In this document: piece by piece, positions 41,824 to 49,370 of the stretch | Layout of the letters: each line of letters begins with the position of its first letter | How positions within the stretch are numbered: the first letter of the stretch is position 1 | Origin: Hydrogenophaga aromaticivorans | GTDB taxonomy: Bacteria; Pseudomonadota; Gammaproteobacteria; Burkholderiales; Burkholderiaceae_C | NCBI RefSeq assembly: GCF_013387465.1 | Contig: NZ_VYGV01000007.1 | Location: forward strand, 368,549 to 432,548 | Length of the DNA: 64,000 bases | Direction of reading: 5' to 3' | Notes under the pieces: generated by a model | The model's input: only the letters and a program-made list of their open reading frames with translations | Told to the model about the DNA's origin: nothing | Database searches by the model: none | Made by a program: the position numbers and the translations under genes

Positions 41824-42636
41824 TCAAGCCGCTTTTTCGACGTGCGCCTGGCGCGTGTAGAGGAAGTCGATCACGGCCTTGCGGTGGTGCTGGTATCGCG
41901 GATCGTCGGCCAGGGCCACGCGGTTGCGCGGGCGCGGCAGGTCCACGTGCAGCACCTCGCCGATGGTGGCGGCCGGCCCGTTGGTCATCATCACGATCTT
42001 GTCGGACAGCAGCACGGCTTCGTCCACGTCGTGCGTGACCATGACCACGGTGGCGTGGGTCTTGGCGACGATCTCCAGCAGCTCGTCCTGCAGCTTGGCG
42101 CGGGTCAGTGCATCCAGCGCGCCGAAGGGTTCGTCCATCAGCAGCACCTTGGGTTCCATCGACAGCGCCCGGGCAATGCCCACACGTTGTTTCATGCCGC
42201 CGGAGATTTCGCCGGGGCGTTTCTGCGCGGCGGCGGTCAGGCCCACCAGGGCCAGCGCGGCGTCGGTGCGCACCTTCAGCTGGATGCGGGTTTCGGTGCG
42301 GCTGAACACGCGCTCTACCGCCAGGAAGACGTTCTCGTAGCAGGTGAGCCAGGGCAGCAGCGAGTGGTTCTGGAACACCACCGCGCGCTCCGGGCCGGGG
42401 CCGGCGATCTCGCGGTCGGCGCAGAGCAGCACACCGCTGGTGGGCGTGGTCAAACCGGCGATCAGGTTGAGCAGGGTGGACTTGCCGCAACCCGAGTGGC
42501 CGATCAGCGCCACGAACTCGCCCTTGGCGACCGTGAGGTTGATGTCCTTGAGCGCGGGGAACAGGCCCTTCTTGGTCTTGAAGGTCTGTTCGACGCCTTG
42601 GATGTCGATGTACTTGGTGGTGTGGGTGTTGCTCAT
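41824..42636 (-). CDS. nrtC: Nitrate ABC transporter, ATP-binding subunit
   Basis: A 270-residue ABC ATPase of the nitrate/sulfonate/taurine importer family. Walker A GHSGCGKST, signature ISGGMKQR, Walker B VLLMDEPFGALD and switch His in VTHDVDEA are all intact. It is like NrtD or the first half of NrtC; the regulatory NrtA-like tail found in cyanobacterial NrtC is missing. Start at MSNTHTTKYI; AAGGAG lies before it. Third gene of nrtABC, separated from nrtB by repeat copy D. Confidence 0.93.
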   Translation of the reverse strand: MSNTHTTKYIDIQGVEQTFKTKKGLFPALKDINLTVAKGEFVALIGHSGCGKSTLLNLIAGLTTPTSGVLLCADREIAGPGPERAVVFQNHSLLPWLTCYENVFLAVERVFSRTETRIQLKVRTDAALALVGLTAAAQKRPGEISGGMKQRVGIARALSMEPKVLLMDEPFGALDALTRAKLQDELLEIVAKTHATVVMVTHDVDEAVLLSDKIVMMTNGPAATIGEVLHVDLPRPRNRVALADDPRYQHHRKAVIDFLYTRQAHVEKAA

Positions 42637-42655
42637 GGGTTTCTCCTTGTTCGGG

Positions 42656-42739
42656 GCCACCGCGGAACCGGCTTTGCCGGGCCGCTGGTGGCGCCCCCTT
42701 GAGGGGGTGACGCGCCGTTGGGCGCGGCGCGGGGGTGGT
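42656..42739 (+). repeat. Dispersed GC-rich intergenic repeat, copy D
   Basis: Fourth element: gccaccgcggaaccggctttg, cgcccccttgagggggtgac, then gcgccgttgggcgcggcgcgggggtgg. It fills most of the gap between nrtB and nrtC within one operon and lies opposite to the direction of transcription. Confidence 0.78.
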
Positions 42740-43674
42740 TAAGTCCTTACCTCTTCAAACGTGAACAGGGTGGCGAGTTTGATCAGGGCGAATTCGAGCA
42801 GCAGGCCGACGATGCCGATGACGAAGATCGCGATGATGATGCTGGAGACGTTGAGGTTGTTCCACTCGTCCCAGACCCAGAAGCCGATGCCCACACCGCC
42901 GGTCAGCATCTCGGCCGCGACGATCACCAGCCAGGCCGTGCCCACCGCCAGGCGCACGCCGGTCAGCAGGTAGGGCAACACGGCGGGGAACAGGATCTTG
43001 GTGAAGATCTTCCACTCGCTGAGGTTGAGCACGCGCGCGACGTTCATGTAGTCCTGTGGCACGCGCTGCACGCCCACCGCGGTGTTGATGATCATGGGCC
43101 AGATCGAACAGATGAAGATGGTCCAGATGGCGGCCGGGTCGGCGCCCTTGAACACCAGCAGGCCGATCGGCAGCCAGGCCAGCGGCGAGACCGGGCGCAG
43201 CAGGCTGATGAGCGGGTTGAACATGCGGCTCAGAAACTCGAAGCGGCCAATGGCAAAACCGGCAGGAATGCCGACCGCTGCCGCCAGGCCGAAGCCGATG
43301 GCCACGCGCTTGAGCGATGCCAGCACGTTCCAGCCCACGCCCTGGTCGTTGGGGCCGTTGCTGTAAAACGGATCGGAGAACACCTGCAGCGCCTGCGCCC
43401 AGGTTTCAGCGGGCTTGGGGATGCCGCTGTTGCTGGTGCTGGCGATCAGGTGCCAGACCAGCACCAGGCAGGCCAGACCCAGCACGGGCGGCAACACCGC
43501 CATCCAGAAGCCACGCAGATCGCGGCTCGCGGCCGATGGCCGGGCACTGACCGCGGCGGGTGCAGCGGGGGCTTCGGTCTTGGGTGGGCTCATGGCTTTT
43601 CCAACGGGGCTGGCATGGGAGGAAGCGGGCGGCGCGATGGCCTCCAGCGGGGAGTGAAAAACGGCGCTGACCAT
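42739..43674 (-). CDS. nrtB: Nitrate ABC transporter, permease subunit
   Basis: A 311-residue inner-membrane permease. After a roughly 50-residue Ala/Pro-rich cytosolic N-terminus come six hydrophobic helices and the BPD_transp_1 coupling loop (MNVARVLNLSEWKIFTKILFPAVLPY region). The segment LRPVSPLAWLPIGLLVFKG and the ending FALIKLATLFTFEEVRT are typical of the NrtB/SsuC family. ATG at MVSAVFHSP has AAAGGA eight bases upstream; a TTG two codons earlier is also in frame. Flanked on both sides by copies of the same repeat. Confidence 0.93.
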   Translation of the reverse strand: MVSAVFHSPLEAIAPPASSHASPVGKAMSPPKTEAPAAPAAVSARPSAASRDLRGFWMAVLPPVLGLACLVLVWHLIASTSNSGIPKPAETWAQALQVFSDPFYSNGPNDQGVGWNVLASLKRVAIGFGLAAAVGIPAGFAIGRFEFLSRMFNPLISLLRPVSPLAWLPIGLLVFKGADPAAIWTIFICSIWPMIINTAVGVQRVPQDYMNVARVLNLSEWKIFTKILFPAVLPYLLTGVRLAVGTAWLVIVAAEMLTGGVGIGFWVWDEWNNLNVSSIIIAIFVIGIVGLLLEFALIKLATLFTFEEVRT

Positions 43675-43727
43675 GGTCAATGTCCTTTCAGTGCAAAACT
43701 TGGAGCGAAGTGCCTACAACCCAGAAC

Positions 43728-43801
43728 GCCGCGGAACCGGCTTCGCCGGGCCGCCAGCGTTGCCCCCTTGAGGGGGCCGCGCGAAGCGCGGCGGGGGTGG
43801 G
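43728..43801 (+). repeat. Dispersed GC-rich intergenic repeat, copy E
   Basis: Fifth element: gccgcggaaccggcttcgccggg, gcccccttgagggggcc, gcgcgaagcgcggcgggggtgg. It lies between nrtA and nrtB, in the same orientation as copy D, and its inverted repeats could form a stable hairpin in the polycistronic transcript. Confidence 0.8.
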
Positions 43802-45079
43802 TCACGCCTTGATCGCGAAGCCATCGGCGTACTTGGCGGGGTCCTTGCCGTCCCAGACGATCCCGTCCATCAGCTTGCTGCTGCGCATCGGGTCCTTGGG
43901 CACGCTGATGTTCATGGCGCTGGCGACCGACTTGTACAGATCGATCTGGTTGATCTGTTTGGCGATGCCGAGGTAGTCGGGGTGGCTCTTGATCAGGCCC
44001 CAGCGCTTGTGCTGCGTGAGGAACCACATGCCGTCGGACAGGTAGGGGAAGTTGACCTTGCCGTCGTTGAAGAACTTCATGTGGTTGGGGTCGTCCCAGG
44101 TCTTGCCCATGCCGTTCTGGTAGCGGCCCAGGATGCGCTGGTTGATCGCGTCCACACCGGTGTTGATGTAGGACTTCTGCGCCACGGTCTCGGCCATCTT
44201 CATCTTGTTCTGCAGGCCGGCGTCGATCCAGCGGCTGGCTTCGAGCACGGCCATCATCACGGCGCGCGTGGTGTTGGGGTACTTCTTGGTGAACTCGGCC
44301 GTGGTGCCCAGCACCTTCTCGGGGTGGTCGCGCCAGATGTCCTGTGTGGTGTTGGCGGTCACGCCCACGCCGTCCATGATGGCGCGGTGGTTCCAGGGCT
44401 CACCGACGCAGAAGCCGTCCATGTTGCCGATGCGCATGTTGGCCACCATCTGTGGCGGCGGCACGGTGATCAGGCGCGCACCCGAGAGCGGGTTGATGCC
44501 CGCGGCGGCCAGCCAGTAGTGCATCCACATGGCGTGCGTGCCGGTGGGGAAGGTGCCGGCGAAGGTGTAGTCGCGCTTGTTGGCGGCCATGAACTTGGCC
44601 AGCGACGGGCCGTCCACGGCGCCCTTGTCGGCCAGTGCTTTCGAGAGCGTGATGGCCTGGCCGTTGTTGTTCAGGCTCATGAGCACGGCCATGTCTTTCT
44701 TGGGGCCGGCGGTGCCCATGTGCACGCCGTAGACCAGGCCGTAGAGCACGTGGGCGAAGTCGAGCTCGCCGTTGACCAGCTTGTCGCGCACACCGGCCCA
44801 GCTGGCTTCCTTGCTGGGGATGATCTTGACGCCGTACTTCTTGTCGAAGCCCAGCACCGAAGCCATCACCACGCTGGCGCAGTCGGTCAGGGGGATGAAG
44901 CCGATCTTGACTTCTTCTTTTTCCGGGGCGTCGGAGCCGGCGGCCCAGACGCCGCTGTGACCCAGGGTGGAGAAGAAGGTGGCGGTGGCCGCACCCTTCT
45001 TGATGAAGTCGCGGCGCGAGGCCTGTGCCGGTGTCTCGGGCACGGTCGCCACGGTGGGTGTGGTGCTGCTTGCGGTCAT
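43802..45079 (-). CDS. nrtA: Nitrate ABC transporter, substrate-binding protein
   Basis: A 425-residue nitrate-binding protein. The N-terminus has a twin-arginine signal (SRRDFIKKGAATATFFSTLG), so it should be exported folded to the periplasm. The mature part follows NrtA/NasF: KIGFIPLTDCASVVMASVLGF, LYGLVYGVHMG, and GEPWNHRAIMDG. Export argues against it being the cytosolic sensor NasS, a relative of similar length. Start at MTASSTT has AAGGAG seven bases upstream. First gene of nrtABC and preceded by a regulated leader. Confidence 0.95.
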   Translation of the reverse strand: MTASSTTPTVATVPETPAQASRRDFIKKGAATATFFSTLGHSGVWAAGSDAPEKEEVKIGFIPLTDCASVVMASVLGFDKKYGVKIIPSKEASWAGVRDKLVNGELDFAHVLYGLVYGVHMGTAGPKKDMAVLMSLNNNGQAITLSKALADKGAVDGPSLAKFMAANKRDYTFAGTFPTGTHAMWMHYWLAAAGINPLSGARLITVPPPQMVANMRIGNMDGFCVGEPWNHRAIMDGVGVTANTTQDIWRDHPEKVLGTTAEFTKKYPNTTRAVMMAVLEASRWIDAGLQNKMKMAETVAQKSYINTGVDAINQRILGRYQNGMGKTWDDPNHMKFFNDGKVNFPYLSDGMWFLTQHKRWGLIKSHPDYLGIAKQINQIDLYKSVASAMNISVPKDPMRSSKLMDGIVWDGKDPAKYADGFAIKA

Positions 45080-45114
45080 GTCCAACTCCTTGCTGATTAA
45101 AAAAGCGGTGGCCA

Positions 45115-45173
45115 AAAACAAAACGGCGCCCATTTCCAGCCCAGCTTGGTGCGGGCTTGAAATGGACGCCGTT
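45115..45173 (-). terminator. Leader terminator before nrtA
   Basis: On the minus strand AACGGCG, CCATTTC and AGCCC (45173-45153) pair with GGGCT, GAAATGG and CGCCGTT (45142-45122), followed by a TTTTGTTTTT run. It is a strong intrinsic terminator 36 bases before the nrtA start, so transcription must be relieved there for expression. Its 5' arm overlaps hexaloop hairpin 2. Confidence 0.85.
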
Positions 45174-45219
45174 GTCCTGTGTGTCTCGGGAGACTTCGGG
45201 ATCGCGCCGCCTTTGGCGC
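45164..45219 (-). promoter_or_regulatory. Tandem hexaloop hairpins in the nrtA leader (candidate ANTAR antitermination target)
   Basis: Hairpin 1 (45219-45204) is GCGCC[AAAGGC]GGCGC; hairpin 2 (45177-45164) is GGAC[AACGGC]GTCC. Both loops have six bases with A at position 1 and G at position 4, the ANTAR recognition rule. The linker is 26 bases. Hairpin 2 uses bases 45173-45164 that form the outer stem of the terminator, so the two structures exclude each other. Confidence 0.75.
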
Positions 45220-45238
45220 TCACCCTTTGCGTTTTATC

Positions 45239-45255
45239 AAGCAGGGACCGTGCCA
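45239..45255 (-). promoter_or_regulatory. Sigma-54 promoter of nrtABC
   Basis: The minus strand reads TGGCACG-GTCC-CTGCTT, a near-perfect sigma-54 -24/-12 element with correct spacing. The predicted start is near 45229, ten bases before leader hairpin 1. Confidence 0.8.
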
Positions 45256-45389
45256 GATGGCCGGCGCCATCGGGTGATCTGACGAAGAGCCTTGTTATTC
45301 AAGGAAAAAACGGTCCATGCAGGCGGCCCGGCAGGTGCTTCGGATGCCCGCCACAGGGCCAGAACCCGGTGCGTCGGGCCTCAGCTTGG

Positions 45390-45406
45390 TGCACCGGCGG
45401 GGTGCG
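45390..45406. promoter_or_regulatory. Candidate NtrC enhancer site upstream of nrtA
   Basis: TGCACC-ggcgg-GGTGCG matches the dyad bound by NtrC (TGCACC-N5-GGTGCA) in all but the last base. It is about 160-175 bases upstream of the predicted nrtA start, a normal enhancer distance. Confidence 0.6.
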
Positions 45407-45442
45407 GCACGGGTTTTGTGCGCTGCAGCACCGCGCGTGGTT

Positions 45443-46714
45443 TCAGCGCCGCCGCTCGGGCAGCACCTCGGCCATGGACAGTACCGCTTCGGCCACGTCG
45501 ATCAGGCGGCGGTTCTGGTTCATGGCCATCTGGCGCAGGGTCTTGTGGGCCTCGGCCTCGCTCAGGTTGCGGTGCGCCATCAGCAGGCCCTTGGCGCGCT
45601 CGACGAGCTTGCGTTCGTTGAGGCTGGCGCGCACGGTGTCGAGCTCGTCGCTGACAGCCTGCAGGCGGCGCGCCTGGTCCTGCACCAGATCGAGGATCGA
45701 GCGGTCCAGCTGCACGCCATAGGCCTGCGCCGGGCTGGTGCCGCTCACGTGGTCGGGCACCGGGTCGTGGAAAAACGAGAGCGCGTCGTCGGGCTGGACC
45801 GCAACCGGGTGGATGCCCTCGAAGGCCAGCAGCTCGGTCAGGGCGGCCTGGGTCTTGTGCTCGCACAGGCGCTGCAGGCTGTCGGCCAGCCGGTCTTCCA
45901 CCGTTTTCATGCGGTCCATGCGCAGGCTGCAGCAGTCGAACCACGGCTGGCTCTGGTTGGCGTCGAGCGGGCTGCCGTCGGCGGCGGTGCAGAGCACACG
46001 GCGCAGGCGCTCCAGCTCGGCCCGGGCGTCGACGGTGTCGCGGTCGGCGGTGGCCCAGAGCGTGGCGAGCTCGTCGCTGGCGAATTCCTTGAACACCTGC
46101 AGGCAGCGTTCCTGCGAATCGATCAGGTGCAGCAGGCGCTGTTGCCCGGCGCTGTCGGCGCGGCCGCTGGCGAACAGGGCCGAACCGGCAGCGCGCTCCT
46201 GGCCGGCAAATTCCTTGCCCTGCATGAAGTTGAACAGCGCCACCAGCTGGCGCGAGATGGCGGGGTCGCTGGCGCTGTCGGCGGCTTCGAACACCACTGC
46301 CAGCAGGCCGGCAATGAGGCGCACGAAGGCCTCGGTGGTGTCACGCGCCGTCCAGACCTGGGTGTCGATGCGCTCGCGCAGGGCGGGCAGGGCGTCCAGC
46401 CCGTGCAGCACATAGGCGATGCGGCTGAACAGGCGCGCGCCGTGGCCGAGGTGCGCGGCCTGGGTGTCGAGGCTGTCGAAGCAGCGGCGCAGCTCGGCTT
46501 CGGTGGCCTGGCATTCGGTGATCTGCTGGCGGCGCGGCTCGGCGAAGCGGGTGCCCTGTGAGCCCAGGAACAGGTTGGTCAGGCCGCGTTCGCGCTGCAG
46601 GCCGTGCACCAGCCGCCCGGTCACGTTCACCAGCGCGCTGGTGAGCGAGAGCTGGCGCAGCGCGTCGATCTCGCAGCGTTTGGCGGCGATGAGGAAGTTG
46701 AGACCCGATTTCAT
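45443..46714 (-). CDS. nasR: Nitrate-responsive antiterminator with NIT and ANTAR domains (NasR-like)
   Basis: A 423-residue regulator. Residues about 35-320 form the NIT nitrate/nitrite-sensing helical domain, with the family start VTGRLVHGLQRERGLTNLFLG carrying the RERG arginines. Residues about 350-410 are an ANTAR RNA-binding domain (ERKLVERAKGLLMAHRNLSEAEAHKTLRQM). This is the layout of Klebsiella NasR, which on binding nitrate prevents termination in the nasF leader. Start at MKSGLNFLI. It lies upstream of nrtA on the same strand but that operon has its own promoter and leader. Confidence 0.92.
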   Translation of the reverse strand: MKSGLNFLIAAKRCEIDALRQLSLTSALVNVTGRLVHGLQRERGLTNLFLGSQGTRFAEPRRQQITECQATEAELRRCFDSLDTQAAHLGHGARLFSRIAYVLHGLDALPALRERIDTQVWTARDTTEAFVRLIAGLLAVVFEAADSASDPAISRQLVALFNFMQGKEFAGQERAAGSALFASGRADSAGQQRLLHLIDSQERCLQVFKEFASDELATLWATADRDTVDARAELERLRRVLCTAADGSPLDANQSQPWFDCCSLRMDRMKTVEDRLADSLQRLCEHKTQAALTELLAFEGIHPVAVQPDDALSFFHDPVPDHVSGTSPAQAYGVQLDRSILDLVQDQARRLQAVSDELDTVRASLNERKLVERAKGLLMAHRNLSEAEAHKTLRQMAMNQNRRLIDVAEAVLSMAEVLPERRR

Positions 46715-46824
46715 GTGAGGTGTAGAGGTGACGCGGGACTGGAGCAACAAACATGCCGCCAGTCGGTGAGGCGGAAGCAGACAGCGCCCGAAGGGGCATT
46801 GTGACGCCACGTACACTCCCGGCC

Positions 46825-47907
46825 ATGCTGATCTTGGGATTCGAATCGTCTTGCGACGAAACCGGCGTGGCCCTGGTGGACGCCAGCGGCAGCGCCGTGC
46901 CGCGGCTGCTTGGCCATGCGCTGCACAGCCAGATCGAGATGCACCAGGCCTACGGGGGCGTGGTGCCCGAGCTCGCGAGCCGCGACCACATCCGCCGCGT
47001 GCTGCCGCTCACCGACGCGGTGCTGGCGCAGGCCGGCCTGCCGCTGTCGGCCGTGGACGCCATCGCCTACACCCGCGGCCCGGGCCTGGCCGGTGCGCTG
47101 CTGGTCGGTTCCGGCGTGGCGTGTGCGATGGCCATGGCGCTGGGCAAGCCGGTGGTGCCGGTGCACCACCTCGAAGGGCACCTGCTGTCGCCGTTCCTGA
47201 GCGCCGACCCGCCCGAGTTTCCGTTTGTGGCGCTGCTGGTTTCCGGTGGCCACACCCAGCTGATGCGGGTGGACGGCGTGGGCCGCTACGAGCTGCTGGG
47301 CGAAACCATCGACGACGCGGCCGGCGAGGCCTTCGACAAATCGGCCAAGCTGCTGGGGCTGGGTTACCCCGGCGGCCCGGCGCTGGCGAAGCGGGCGGAG
47401 CAGGGCAGCGCCACCGCCTACAAGTTCCCGCGCCCGCTGCTGCACAGCGGCGACCTGGATTTTTCGTTTGCCGGCCTGAAGACGGCGGTGCTGACCCAGG
47501 TGAAGCGGCTCGCGCACGCGCGACCCGAGGGCCCGGCCACGCCGCAATTGGCCGAAGCGCTGGACGCGGCCCAGATCGCCGACGTGGCTGCCAGCGTGCA
47601 GGCGGCCATCGTCGAGGTGCTGGTGAAGAAGTCGCTCGCGGCCATCGAATCCACCGGGCTGAACCGCCTGGTGGTGGCCGGCGGGGTGGGTGCAAACGCC
47701 TTGCTGCGTGAGCAGCTCAACGCCGCGTGCCAGAAGCGGCGTGTGCGCGTGCACTACCCCGAGCTGCACCTGTGCACCGACAACGGCGCCATGATCGCGC
47801 TCGCCGCTGGCCTGCGTTTCCAGGCCGGGCTGCTGCCCGACGCGGCGGCTGCGCCGGCCTACCACTTCGACGTGCGGCCGCGCTGGCCGCTGTCGGAGCT
47901 CGGCTGA
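46825..47907 (+). CDS. tsaD: tRNA N6-adenosine threonylcarbamoyltransferase
   Basis: A 360-residue ASKHA-fold enzyme that, with TsaB and TsaE, transfers threonylcarbamoyl to A37 of ANN-decoding tRNAs. The N-terminus [14 protein letters not shown], the iron-binding [11 protein letters not shown]is pair, and the [14 protein letters not shown] and CTDNGAMIA motifs are all present. Start MLILGFESS is the conserved one. It is divergent from nasR by 110 bases. Confidence 0.97.
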   Translation: MLILGFESSCDETGVALVDASGSAVPRLLGHALHSQIEMHQAYGGVVPELASRDHIRRVLPLTDAVLAQAGLPLSAVDAIAYTRGPGLAGALLVGSGVACAMAMALGKPVVPVHHLEGHLLSPFLSADPPEFPFVALLVSGGHTQLMRVDGVGRYELLGETIDDAAGEAFDKSAKLLGLGYPGGPALAKRAEQGSATAYKFPRPLLHSGDLDFSFAGLKTAVLTQVKRLAHARPEGPATPQLAEALDAAQIADVAASVQAAIVEVLVKKSLAAIESTGLNRLVVAGGVGANALLREQLNAACQKRRVRVHYPELHLCTDNGAMIALAAGLRFQAGLLPDAAAAPAYHFDVRPRWPLSELG

Positions 47908-47958
47908 ACATCACGCCTGAAACCGCCCCCGGGTGAAATACCCGGGCGGGGTAGTCGT

Positions 47959-47975
47959 TGTAATTATGAATTACA
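47959..47975. promoter_or_regulatory. Palindrome TGTAATT-ATG-AATTACA
   Basis: A perfect 7-bp dyad with a 3-base centre, AT-rich in a GC-rich setting, 80 bases before the ABC-type binding-protein gene. It may be an operator or overlap that gene's promoter. No regulator is encoded next to it. Confidence 0.5.
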
Positions 47976-48054
47976 CTGCCCTGGCCTGTCGCTCAAGTGA
48001 CACTTGGCACCGGGCAGTCCCGCCGGCAGGTATTGAACAACGGAGACCTTTTCC

Positions 48055-49344
48055 ATGAAATTTCCCCTCTTGATGCGCCGCCGCGTGCTGGCCGCCGCGC
48101 TGCTGGCGGCCTCCTGTGCCACTGCCGTGCTGGCCCAGAACCCGGCGGCATCCGCAGCCGCCCCCATCCGCATCGGCATGATCGAGGGCCTGTCCGGCCC
48201 GTTCGCCAACACCGGCGAGGCGGTCTACCGCAATCTGGTCTGGGCGACCGAGCGGGTCAACGCCCGCGGCGGCGTGAAGCTGCCCGGCGGCAACCGTCCG
48301 CTGGTGATCGAACGCTTCGACAGCAAGGGCCAGACCGAAGAGGCGCTGTCGGCGCTGCGCTCGGCCATCGACCGCGACATCACGGTGGTGACCCAGGGCA
48401 ACTCCTCGGCAGCGGCCTCGGGCCTGATCGATGCCATCAACAAGCACAACGAGCGCGAGCCGTCGCGCCAGGTGCTGTTCCTGAACTACTCGGCGGTGGA
48501 CCCGGTGCTGACCAACGAAAAATGCAGCTACTGGCATTTCCGCTTCGACGCCCACGCCGACATGCGCATGACCGCGCTGATGAACGTGCTGCGCGAAGAC
48601 AAGGACCTGAAGAACATCTACCTGATCGGGCAGGACTACAGCTTTGGCCAGTCGGTGCTGCGCGAAGCCCGCAGCCAGCTGGCCGCCAAGCGCCCGGACG
48701 TGAAGATCGTGGGCGACGAGCTGCACCCGATGGCGCGCGTGAAGGACTTCGCGCCCTACGCCGCCAAGATCAAGGCCAGCGCCGCGCAGGCCGTGCTGAC
48801 CGGCAACTGGGGCAACGACCTGACGCTGCTGGTCAAAGCCGCGCGCGAGGCCGGTTTCGAGGGTTCGTTCTACACCTTCTACGGCAACGCCCTGGGCGCG
48901 CCGGCGGCGATCGGCGACGCCGGCATCGGCAAGGTGGTGGCGGTGGCCGACTGGTTCCCCAACGTGCCGACCAAGGATTCCGAAGCGTTCTACCAGTCGT
49001 TCCGCCAGCGCTTCCCCAACCCGGCCGACGACTACGTGCACATGCGCATGCAGCTGATGGTCGAGTCGCTGGCGCAGGCCATCGAACGCGCGGGCTCGGT
49101 CAACGCGGCCGCCGTGGCGGCGCAACTGGAAAAGGTCGAAGTCAAGCTCGCCGGCCAGACCGCACGCATGCGCGCCGCAGACCACCAGTTCCAGCAGCCG
49201 CTGGCCGTGGCGGTGATGGACCGCCAGGGCGCGCCGGGCGTGAAATTCGATGTGGAAGGTTCGGGCTACGGTTTTCGCGTCATCCGCCAGCTCACGCCGC
49301 AGCAGGCCGAGCAGCCGCACAGCTGTAACATGGCCCGGCCCTGA
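48055..49344 (+). CDS. Periplasmic binding protein, branched-chain amino acid (LivJ) type
   Basis: A 429-residue type I periplasmic-binding protein. A Sec signal peptide covers about residues 1-27 (RRRVLAAALLAASCATAVLAQ). The Leu/Ile/Val-binding fold follows (IRIGMIEGLSGPFANTGEA, KNIYLIGQDYSFGQSVLREA). No permease or ATPase genes are nearby, so it is an orphan binding protein or serves a transporter elsewhere. Its ligand may be an amino acid, amide or aromatic acid. The aminotransferase gene follows after 26 bases. Confidence 0.9.
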   Translation: MKFPLLMRRRVLAAALLAASCATAVLAQNPAASAAAPIRIGMIEGLSGPFANTGEAVYRNLVWATERVNARGGVKLPGGNRPLVIERFDSKGQTEEALSALRSAIDRDITVVTQGNSSAAASGLIDAINKHNEREPSRQVLFLNYSAVDPVLTNEKCSYWHFRFDAHADMRMTALMNVLREDKDLKNIYLIGQDYSFGQSVLREARSQLAAKRPDVKIVGDELHPMARVKDFAPYAAKIKASAAQAVLTGNWGNDLTLLVKAAREAGFEGSFYTFYGNALGAPAAIGDAGIGKVVAVADWFPNVPTKDSEAFYQSFRQRFPNPADDYVHMRMQLMVESLAQAIERAGSVNAAAVAAQLEKVEVKLAGQTARMRAADHQFQQPLAVAVMDRQGAPGVKFDVEGSGYGFRVIRQLTPQQAEQPHSCNMARP

Positions 49345-49370
49345 TCGAGGGCTGTCATTGGGGAGCTTTC

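Noticed and set aside
43802..45079. The nitrate-binding protein as NasS, the cytosolic sensor partner of NasT
   Set aside because: It has a clear twin-arginine export signal and is the first gene of an importer operon, so NrtA is the better assignment.
45186..45197. GTCTC/GAGAC dyad in the nrtA leader as the second ANTAR hairpin
   Set aside because: The loop would have two to four bases, not six. The GGAC[AACGGC]GTCC hairpin next to it fits the rule and overlaps the terminator.
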